NCBI RefSeq assembly: GCF_001013905.1
Contig: NZ_LN831790.1
Location: forward strand, 1,860,001-1,924,000
DNA length: 64,000 nucleotides
Source: Streptomyces leeuwenhoekii
Lineage (GTDB): Bacteria > Actinomycetota > Actinomycetes > Streptomycetales > Streptomycetaceae
Direction: 5' to 3'
Shown here: in pieces, positions 1-7,255 of the stretch
Numbering within the stretch: position 1 is the first letter of the stretch
How the letters are laid out: the number at the start of each line of letters is the position of its first letter
The notes under the pieces: generated by a model
Told to the model about the DNA's origin: nothing
The model's database searches: none
The model's input: only the letters and a program-made list of their open reading frames with translations
Made by a program: the position numbers and the translations under genes

Positions 1-689
<689 letters not shown>

Positions 690-757
690 GGGGCTCTCCT
701 CACTCTCGCCGTCACGTGCGTGTCCGCGCGAGTAACCCGGTGAGCACCCCGACTACC

Positions 758-773
758 TCGAACCGAAGTTCGA
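758..773. promoter_or_regulatory. Perfect LexA (SOS) box over a predicted -35
   Basis: TCGAACCGAAGTTCGA is a perfect inverted repeat (TCGAAC, 4 nt, GTTCGA) and matches the actinobacterial LexA box consensus. Its left arm also serves as a plausible -35 (TCGAAC 758-763), followed after 17 nt by a -10-like TATACA (781-786). Bound LexA would therefore block this promoter. It lies 30 bp before the deacetylase ORF and 68 bp before the divergent epimerase start. Confidence 0.75.
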
Positions 774-792
774 CGATCACTATACACTGCAT

Positions 793-811
793 CTATACTC
801 GATATGTATAG
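793..811. promoter_or_regulatory. Palindrome CTATAC-N7-GTATAG at the deacetylase start
   Basis: A perfect 6-bp inverted repeat with a 7-nt spacer (CTATAC 793-798, GTATAG 806-811). A further CTATAC half-site lies at 780-785, forming a 13-nt direct repeat. The segment is strikingly AT-rich for this genome and overlaps the predicted -10 and the first possible start codon. It could be a second repressor site or simply promoter sequence; no known regulator is assigned. Confidence 0.4.
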
Positions 812-1604
812 TCCTCGCATGCCTTCTCTGACCAGGAAGACGAAGAACACGGGGACCGGGTTGCGCGCCGCCGCCGCGCTGCTGGCGGCGGCGGCCCTGA
901 CACCGGCGCTGACCGGCTGCGCGAAGGTCGACACGACCGCGCCGAGCACCGTCCGCAGCGCCCCCGCCTCACCGGCCGCCGCCTTCGGCAGCGTCGACTG
1001 CCGCAAGGCCAAGTGCATCGCGCTGACCTTCGACGCCGGGCCGAGCGAACACTCCGCGCGGCTGCTCGACATCCTGAAGGACAAGCAGGTCCCGGCGACC
1101 TTCTTCCTGCTCGGCAAGCGGCACATCGAGAAGTACCCGGAGCTCGTCCGGCGGATGGCCGCCGAGGGGCACGAGGTGGCCGGCCACACCTGGACCCACA
1201 AGATCCTCACCCGGAGCGAGCCGGAGGAGATACGCGAGGAGCTGGAGCGCCCCAACGCGGAGATAGAGCGCCTGACCGGCCGCCGCCCGACGCTGGTGCG
1301 CCCGCCCCAGGGCCGCACCGACGACACGGTGCACGAGATCTGCCGCGAGCTCGGCCTCGCGGAGGTGCTGTGGAGCGTGACCGCCAAGGACTACAAGACG
1401 AACGACTCCGCGCTGATCACCCAGCGCGTGCTGGCCCAGTCCTCCCGGGACGGCATCATCCTGCTGCACGACATCTACGACGGGACCGTCCCCGCCGTGC
1501 CGGGGATCATCGACGCGCTCAAGGAGCGGGGGTACGTCTTCGTGACGGTGCCGCAACTGCTGGCGCCGGGGAAGGCCGAACCGGGGAAGGTCTACCGGCC
1601 GTGA
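804..1604 (+). CDS. Polysaccharide deacetylase (NodB domain) lipoprotein
   Basis: Exported esterase-type hydrolase that probably removes N-acetyl groups from chitooligosaccharides or peptidoglycan at the cell surface. The N-terminus is a lipoprotein signal with lipobox LTGC (Cys39 counting from ATG 804; a second ATG at 822 is possible). The NodB motifs in order are TFDAGP (75-80), HTWTH (His128, His132), RPPQG (166-170) and LLHD (His222). The second Asp of the usual TFDD motif, a metal ligand, is Ala78, a variant that may alter metal use. Neither start has a clear ribosome site, so a short-leader transcript is possible. The gene is monocistronic, followed by a hairpin, and its promoter carries a LexA box. 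Confidence 0.88.
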   Translation: MYSPRMPSLTRKTKNTGTGLRAAAALLAAAALTPALTGCAKVDTTAPSTVRSAPASPAAAFGSVDCRKAKCIALTFDAGPSEHSARLLDILKDKQVPATFFLLGKRHIEKYPELVRRMAAEGHEVAGHTWTHKILTRSEPEEIREELERPNAEIERLTGRRPTLVRPPQGRTDDTVHEICRELGLAEVLWSVTAKDYKTNDSALITQRVLAQSSRDGIILLHDIYDGTVPAVPGIIDALKERGYVFVTVPQLLAPGKAEPGKVYRP

Positions 1605-1615
1605 GCCGGGGGCAC

Positions 1616-1646
1616 GCCCGCCCGGGTCACGCCACCCCGGGCGGGC
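1616..1646 (+). terminator. Hairpin terminator after the deacetylase
   Basis: GCCCGCCCGGG (1616-1626) pairs perfectly with CCCGGGCGGGC (1636-1646) across a 9-nt loop, starting 12 nt after the stop codon. There is no U-tract, as is usual in Streptomyces. Confidence 0.6.
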
Positions 1647-1690
1647 CGAGGCACACTGCCGTGTCGTCGATAAGCATATACGCGGATTGC

Positions 1691-1706
1691 ATACCCTGCG
1701 GGGGTA
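1691..1706. promoter_or_regulatory. CsoR-type copper operator
   Basis: ATACCCTGCGGGGGTA matches every position of the Streptomyces CsoR operator consensus ATACCCYBBNGGGGTA as I know it. CsoR leaves DNA when it binds Cu(I). The site lies 310 nt upstream of the multicopper oxidase start and 11 nt before a small ORF. The rest of the 1647-2016 spacer holds a TATAC element (near 1677) and nothing else I can name. Confidence 0.75.
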
Positions 1707-1717
1707 GGGTGCCTCGC

Positions 1718-1816
1718 ATGACGACCGATCCGAGGGCCCGATACGGCCATGGCTCGCACGGACGGCATGCGCTGTTCGGCGCCCGGCCGCTCGGGATACC
1801 CGCACGGCCTTTCTGA
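1718..1816 (+). CDS. Possible 32-residue ORF just behind the CsoR operator
   Basis: An ATG 11 nt after the CsoR operator opens a 32-codon frame (MTTDPRARYGHG...) with several His residues. There is no ribosome site, so it could only be translated as a leaderless or very short-leader message. Third-position GC is about 70 percent, lower than neighbouring genes. It may be a copper-responsive leader ORF for the oxidase mRNA or simply noncoding leader; I cannot decide. Confidence 0.2.
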   Translation: MTTDPRARYGHGSHGRHALFGARPLGIPARPF

Positions 1817-2016
1817 GCGGTGGTCCGGGCGCCGGGCGGGGAACACCCGCCGCCGCCCCGACGATCGGTCCCGCCTCCCGCCGGATCGCGCCCGCCACCT
1901 CGTCCGCCGCCTCGCCACGCGGAGCGCCTCCGGCCGTCTCGTCCTGTCCGGGCGGTGGTTGCGGACGCAGACCCGCACCTTCCCCTGCCTCCCCCACCAG
2001 CGAGGTGCATCCAGTC

Positions 2017-3672
2017 ATGCGCACGTACCACCCCAGTCACACATCTCCCACACGCCGCGCCGTGCTCGGCGCCGGGATCGCGGCCGCGACTTCCGGGCTG
2101 CTCGGCGCCTGCTCCCACGGCGGCTCGCGCGACCGCGGCAGCCCCGGCGCGCCCGCGGCGGACACCCCCGGCAGACTCGTCGCGCCGAACGGCGAGACCC
2201 GTCGGACCCCTGCCGCACCACTCCGCAAGCACACCTTCCGGGCCACCCCGTCACAGGTCGAGCTGGGCGCCGGGCGCACCTTCAGCACCTGGACGTACGA
2301 GGGACTGCTGCCCGGGCGGGAGGTTCGGGTCACCGCGGGTGACACCCTGGCGCTGAGGTTCGCCAACCACCTGCCGGAGGCGACGACCGTGCACTGGCAC
2401 GGCATCGAGCTGCGCAACGACATGGACGGCGTTCCCGGTGTGACGCAGGCACCGGTCGAACCCGGCGAAACGTTCGACTACCGCTTCACCGTGCCGCATC
2501 CCGGCACCTACTGGTTCCACCCTCATATGGGGGTGCAGATCGATCGCGGGATGTACTCACCGTTGATCGTCGACGACCCGAGGGAACCGCTCGAGTACGA
2601 CCACGAGTGGATCGTCATGCTGGACGACTGGATCGACGGCGTGGGCGGCTCCACCCCCGACGACGTCCTCCGCCAGCTCCGCAGGGGCAAGCCCGCGATG
2701 GGCCACGGCAACAGGCCGGAGGGTCCGGTGGAGGCGGGCGGTGGGGCGTTGGCGGACACCGCGTCCGGGGGAACGGGCGACGGGAAGGGCCCCGCGGGGG
2801 CGCCCTCACCGTCGCCGTACCGCGGGAAGGGGCCCGAGCGGCTCATGTCGGGCGCCACCAGCAAGCTGCTCGGTGGCCACGCGGGAGACGTCGCCTACCC
2901 CTACTACCTGATCAACGGGCGCACGGCGGACGACCCCACGTGGTTCAGGGCCAGGCCCGGCGACCGGATCAGGCTGCGCATCATCAACGCCGGCGGGGAG
3001 TCGGCCTTCCGGGTGGCGCTCGGCGGCCACCGGATGACCATCACCCACAGCGACGGCTTCCCCGTGCGGCCCTACCGGACCGACGCGCTGGTCATCGGCA
3101 TGGGCGAGCGGTACGACGTGCTGGTCACCGCGGGGTCCGGGGTCTTCCCGCTCGTCGCGCTCGCCGAGGGCAAGCGGGGCCGGGCCATGGCCGTCCTGCG
3201 CACCGGCGCCGGTGCGGTCCCCAAGCCGTCCGCGCACCCCGAGGAGCTCGACCGCGAGGTGCTGGTCTCCGCCCACCGGCTCCGGCCGGACGAGTCGGTC
3301 GCGCTGTCCCGCCGCGGGTACGACCGCCTTCTGAAGCTCAAGCTGACCGGCGGCATGAAGGAGTACGACTGGGGGATCGACCACAAGCCCTACGACCCGG
3401 ACACGCTCCACAGGGTCGAACGGGGGGAACGGGTGCGGCTGGTCGTCATCAACGCCACCCACATGTGGCATCCCGTGCATCTGCACGGCCACACCTATTC
3501 CCTCGCCGGCATCGACTCGAACGGCGCCCGCAAGGACACGACGATCCTGCTGCCGCACCACAAGCTGGTGGCGGACTTCGACGCGGACAACCCCGGACTG
3601 TGGATGCTGCACTGCCACAACATCTACCACGCGGAGTCCGGGATGATGACGACCCTCGCCTACCACGGGTGA
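2017..3672 (+). CDS. Multicopper oxidase, Tat-exported lipoprotein
   Basis: Three-cupredoxin copper oxidase acting outside the membrane, probably oxidising Cu(I) or phenolics. With ATG 2017 as start (GAGG 11 nt upstream; a GTG at 2005 is also in frame) the protein has 551 residues. It begins with a twin-arginine signal (TRRAVLGAG) ending in lipobox LLGAC (Cys32). Copper ligands are plain: HWHG (126-129), WFHPH (166-170), HPVHLHG, and HCHNIYHAESGM (His532, Cys533, His534, His538, Met543). A glycine/proline-rich linker of about 50 residues lies between domains. The upstream CsoR box argues for copper-induced expression and a role in copper tolerance. The substrate is inferred. Confidence 0.92.
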   Translation: MRTYHPSHTSPTRRAVLGAGIAAATSGLLGACSHGGSRDRGSPGAPAADTPGRLVAPNGETRRTPAAPLRKHTFRATPSQVELGAGRTFSTWTYEGLLPGREVRVTAGDTLALRFANHLPEATTVHWHGIELRNDMDGVPGVTQAPVEPGETFDYRFTVPHPGTYWFHPHMGVQIDRGMYSPLIVDDPREPLEYDHEWIVMLDDWIDGVGGSTPDDVLRQLRRGKPAMGHGNRPEGPVEAGGGALADTASGGTGDGKGPAGAPSPSPYRGKGPERLMSGATSKLLGGHAGDVAYPYYLINGRTADDPTWFRARPGDRIRLRIINAGGESAFRVALGGHRMTITHSDGFPVRPYRTDALVIGMGERYDVLVTAGSGVFPLVALAEGKRGRAMAVLRTGAGAVPKPSAHPEELDREVLVSAHRLRPDESVALSRRGYDRLLKLKLTGGMKEYDWGIDHKPYDPDTLHRVERGERVRLVVINATHMWHPVHLHGHTYSLAGIDSNGARKDTTILLPHHKLVADFDADNPGLWMLHCHNIYHAESGMMTTLAYHG

Positions 3673-3814
3673 TCCGGTCCGTCCCGGAACCCCGCCCGGG
3701 AAGATCCCCGGCATCCCCCTGCGCGCCCCTGCGCGACCCCGGCGCCGGGAAGGGGCGGATGCGGCGGGGGCGGCCGGAGGTGCCGCCGCCGGGGCGCTTC
3801 CCTACGATCGTGGC

Positions 3815-4255
3815 GTGGTCACCTTCTCCCTCGAACGCACGGTGCCGCTGCCCCTGGACGAGACGTGGCGCCGGCTCACCGAGTGGCCCCGCCACGGCGA
3901 GGCCGTGCCGCTGACCCGGGTCCGCGTCCGCACCGCCCCGCCGACCCGCACCGGCACGGTCGTGGTGGCCCGCACGGGCCTCGGTCCCCTCGCCTTCGAC
4001 GACACCATGGAGGTGACCGTCTGGGAGCCCCCGGGGGACGGCACCCCCGGCCGGTGCCGGCTGCAGAAGCGGGGCCGGGTGGTCGGCGGCTGGGCGGAGA
4101 TCGAGGTCCGCCCCGGACCCGGCGGCCGGACCCGGGTGCTCTGGCGGGAGGACCTGCGGGTGCGCCCGCTGCCGGGCGCCTTCGACGGCGTACTGCGGGG
4201 AGCGGGCCGGTACGTGTTCGGGCGGGCGGTGAACCGGCTGCTCGGACAGGAGTGA
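3815..4255 (+). CDS. SRPBCC-fold (polyketide cyclase/START-like) protein
   Basis: A 146-residue cytoplasmic protein starting at GTG 3815. It begins VTFSLERTVPLPLDETWRRLTEWPRHGEAVP, the usual opening of SRPBCC hydrophobic-pocket proteins, and ends with a long helix (AGRYVFGRAVNRLL) typical of the fold. Proteins of this kind bind a lipid or polyketide-like ligand; no ligand or partner can be named here. It stands alone and its stop codon is inside a strong terminator stem. Confidence 0.75.
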   Translation: MVTFSLERTVPLPLDETWRRLTEWPRHGEAVPLTRVRVRTAPPTRTGTVVVARTGLGPLAFDDTMEVTVWEPPGDGTPGRCRLQKRGRVVGGWAEIEVRPGPGGRTRVLWREDLRVRPLPGAFDGVLRGAGRYVFGRAVNRLLGQE

Positions 4256-4284
4256 CGGCGCGCCCGCCACGGGGCGCGCCGTCA
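4253..4284. terminator. 13-bp bidirectional hairpin between convergent genes
   Basis: TGACGGCGCGCCC (4253-4265) pairs perfectly with GGGCGCGCCGTCA (4272-4284), with a 6-nt loop. It includes the stop codon of the SRPBCC gene and lies 39 bp from the stop of convergent xdhC, so it can serve both. Confidence 0.75.
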
Positions 4285-4323
4285 CGCGCGGGGTCCGGTG
4301 CGGCGGGAGGTGCCGCCCGGGTC

Positions 4324-5475
4324 TCAGGCGACCGAGCCGATCCGCCGCGCCGGCGCGGAGTCGCCGTCGTGGTGGATCGGGGTGTGGGCGCCGGTCAGGG
4401 AGACCCCGCTGCCGCCGCGCCGGTCGGCGACGATCTGGGCGGCGATGGACAGGGCCGTCTCCTCCGGGGTGCGGGCGCCGAGGTCCAGGCCGATGGGCGA
4501 GCGCAGCCGGGCCAGTTCCAGATCGGTGACGCCGACCTCGCGCAGACGCCGGTTGCGGTCCAGATGGGTGCGCCGGGAGCCCATCGCGCCGACGTAGGCG
4601 ACCGGCAGGCGCAGGGCGAGCTTCAGCAGCGGTACGTCGAACTTGGCGTCGTGGGTGAGGACGCACAGGACCGTGCGGCCGTCGACGTCCGTGCGCTCCA
4701 GGTACTCGTGGGGCCAGCCGACCACGACCTCGTCGGCCTCCGGGAAGCGGGCCGCCGTGGCGAAGACCGGGCGGGCGTCGCACACCGTCACGTGGTAGCC
4801 GAGGAACTTGCCGACGCGGACCAGCGCCGCGGCGAAGTCGATGGCCCCGAAGACGATCATGCGGGGCGGCGGCACGGAGGACTCGATCAGCACGGTGAGC
4901 GGTGCTCCGCAGCGCGAGCCCTGCTCACCGATCTCCAGCGTGCCGGTGCGTCCGGCGTCCAGGAAGGCGCCCGCCTCCGCGGCCACCGTGCGGTCCAGCT
5001 CCGGGTGGGCGCCGAAGCCGCCCTCCCGGGTGCCGTCGGGCCGGACCGTCAGCACCCGTCCCATGAGCTCCGCCGGGCCGGAGACGATCCGCGCCACCCC
5101 CGCCGCCTCGCCCCGGGCGGCGGCGGCGAGCGCGGCGGCGAGCACCGGGCGGGCGGGGGCGTCCGCCCGCACCGGCGTGACGAGTATGTCGATCACGCCC
5201 CCGCAGGTCAGGCCGACGGCGAAGGCGTCCTCGTCGCTGTAGCCGAAGCGCTCCAGGACCGTCTCGCCGTCGCGCAGCGTCTGGTTGCACAGCTCGTAGA
5301 CGGCGCCCTCCACACAGCCCCCGGAGACCGAGCCGATCGCCGTGCCGTCGGCGTCCACCGCGAGCGCGGCGCCGGGCTGGCGGGGAGCGCTGCCGCCGAC
5401 GGCCACCACGGTGGCCACGGCGAAGTCGCGTCCCTGCTCGACCCACCGGTGCAGCTCTTCGGCGATGTCCAGCAT
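4324..5475 (-). CDS. xdhC: XdhC/CoxI family molybdenum-cofactor maturation protein
   Basis: A 383-residue cytoplasmic chaperone that binds sulfurated molybdenum cofactor and inserts it into xanthine dehydrogenase. Visible are the XdhC N-terminal segment (VATVVAVGGSAPRQPGAALAV...GSVSGGCVEGAV), a TCGG motif, and a C-terminal Rossmann-like domain (IVFGAIDFAAALVRVGKFLGYHVTVCDARP...VGAMGSRRTH). The start ATG 5475 is preceded by AAGGAG. It is the last gene of the run permease-xdhC, 52 bp after the NCS2 permease, which fits the purine-oxidation context. Confidence 0.9.
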   Translation of the reverse strand: MLDIAEELHRWVEQGRDFAVATVVAVGGSAPRQPGAALAVDADGTAIGSVSGGCVEGAVYELCNQTLRDGETVLERFGYSDEDAFAVGLTCGGVIDILVTPVRADAPARPVLAAALAAAARGEAAGVARIVSGPAELMGRVLTVRPDGTREGGFGAHPELDRTVAAEAGAFLDAGRTGTLEIGEQGSRCGAPLTVLIESSVPPPRMIVFGAIDFAAALVRVGKFLGYHVTVCDARPVFATAARFPEADEVVVGWPHEYLERTDVDGRTVLCVLTHDAKFDVPLLKLALRLPVAYVGAMGSRRTHLDRNRRLREVGVTDLELARLRSPIGLDLGARTPEETALSIAAQIVADRRGGSGVSLTGAHTPIHHDGDSAPARRIGSVA

Positions 5476-5527
5476 CTGTCGGTCTCCTTAGCAGCGGTTG
5501 TCGGGAAAACGGGTGCCCGCCGGCCGG

Positions 5528-6988
5528 CTAGTGCACGCCCAGCCAGCTCTCGATCGGGTTGAGGGCGAAGTAGACGACGAAGACGACCGAGAGGACCCAC
5601 ATGAAGGCCCCGATCTCCCGCGCCCTGCCCTGGGCGACCTTGATGGCGGTGTAGGCGATGACGCCGGCGGCGACACCGGTGGTGATGGTGTAAGTGAACG
5701 GCATCAGGACCACGGTGAGGAAGACCGGGATCGCGGTGGCGCGGTCCGACCAGTCCACGTGCCGGGCGTTCATCAGCATCATCGCGCCGATGACCACCAG
5801 CGCGGCGGAGGCGATCTCCTGCGGCACGATCGCCGTCAGCGGGGTGAAGAACAGGCAGGCCGCGAAGAACGTTCCGGTGACCACCGAGGCCAGGCCGGTG
5901 CGGGCGCCCTCGCCGACGCCGGTGGCGGACTCGATGAACACGGTCTGGCCGCTGCCGCCGGCGACCCCGCCGATCGCGCCGCCCGCGCCGTCGATGAACA
6001 GCGCCTTGGACAGGCCCGGCATCCGGCCCTTGTCGTCGGCGAGCTTCGCCTCCGTGCCGACGCCGATGATGGTGGCCATCGCGTCGAAGAACCCGGCGAG
6101 CACCAGCGTGAACACGATCATGCCGACGGTCATCGCGCCGACCTCGCCCCAGCCGCCGAACTCGACCTGGCCGAAGAGCGCGAAGTCGGGCATGGACACG
6201 GCGCTGCCGTGCAGTTCGGGGGCGCCGTTGGCCCACTGCTTGGGGTCGATGACGCCGGCGGCGTTCAGCGCCGCGGCGACGACGGTGCCGGTGACGATCC
6301 CGATGAGGATGGCGCCGGGCACGTCGCGCGCCTGGAGCATGAAGATCAGCAGGAGGGTGCCGCAGAAGAGCAGCACCGGCCATCCGGCCAGTTCGCCCGC
6401 CGGGCCGAGGACCAGCGGGGTGCCCGCCGAGCCCTGGTGGACGAAGCCGGCCTTGTAGAAGCCGATGATGGCGATGAACAGGCCGATGCCCATGGTGATG
6501 CCGTGCTTGAGGGCGAGCGGGATCGCATTCATGATCATTTCCCGCAGGCCGGTGACGACCAGCAGCATGATGACCACGCCGTACATCACGCACATGCCCA
6601 TCGCCTGCGGCCAGGTCATCTCGGGCGCGACCTGCGAGGCGAGGACACCGGAGACGGACAGGCCCGCGGCGAGGGCCAGCGGCACCTTGCCGACGAAGCC
6701 CATCAGCAGCGTGGTGAAGGCCGCCGCGAACGCGGTGGCGGTGATCAGCGCCTTGGTGGCGAGGGTGTCCCCCGCCGCGTCCTCGCCGGACAGGATCAGG
6801 GGGTTGAGCAGGAGGATGTACGCCATCGCCATGAAGGTCGTGACGCCGCCGCGCACCTCGCGCGCGACCGTGGATCCCCGCCGGGATATGTGGAAGTACC
6901 GGTCGAGCCAAGAGCGTCCGGCCGGGATGCGGGTGCCGTCACCCGCGTCCTCCGCGACACTCTTGGGCTCCAGTGACTGCTGGGTCAT
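5528..6988 (-). CDS. NCS2-family purine permease
   Basis: A 486-residue inner-membrane transporter with at least ten hydrophobic segments. The opening REVRGGVTTFMAMAYILLLNPLIL is characteristic of AzgA/PbuG-type hypoxanthine/guanine/adenine permeases, and ATGVGEGARTGLASVVTG forms the later conserved region. I place the start at ATG 6988, which has GGGAGT 9 nt upstream, rather than the ATG at 7012 or the longer open frame. Lying between xdhC and the xanthine dehydrogenase subunits, it most likely imports the purines that the enzyme oxidises. Confidence 0.9.
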   Translation of the reverse strand: MTQQSLEPKSVAEDAGDGTRIPAGRSWLDRYFHISRRGSTVAREVRGGVTTFMAMAYILLLNPLILSGEDAAGDTLATKALITATAFAAAFTTLLMGFVGKVPLALAAGLSVSGVLASQVAPEMTWPQAMGMCVMYGVVIMLLVVTGLREMIMNAIPLALKHGITMGIGLFIAIIGFYKAGFVHQGSAGTPLVLGPAGELAGWPVLLFCGTLLLIFMLQARDVPGAILIGIVTGTVVAAALNAAGVIDPKQWANGAPELHGSAVSMPDFALFGQVEFGGWGEVGAMTVGMIVFTLVLAGFFDAMATIIGVGTEAKLADDKGRMPGLSKALFIDGAGGAIGGVAGGSGQTVFIESATGVGEGARTGLASVVTGTFFAACLFFTPLTAIVPQEIASAALVVIGAMMLMNARHVDWSDRATAIPVFLTVVLMPFTYTITTGVAAGVIAYTAIKVAQGRAREIGAFMWVLSVVFVVYFALNPIESWLGVH

Positions 6989-7255
6989 GTGGGGCCTACT
7001 CCCAAGGTTCATAGGGGCACCCGCGCAAGGCCGCCCTGGCGGCTGCTCACCGCGGGGCGCGGTCGCGGGATTTGGGATGGTGCTTCGGCCGCACGACCCG
7101 GGGGACGGCCCGAGACGAACGAACAGGGTGCTGCCGCTGGGCGGCGGACGTGCCGGTGCGGCGCGTCCCGCGAGCGGTGCGGGACGGAACTGCTCCGGGC
7201 GGCGCGGGGAGGCGTGACGTTCCACGGTGCGCCGCCCGGAGGACTCGGGGAGCGG

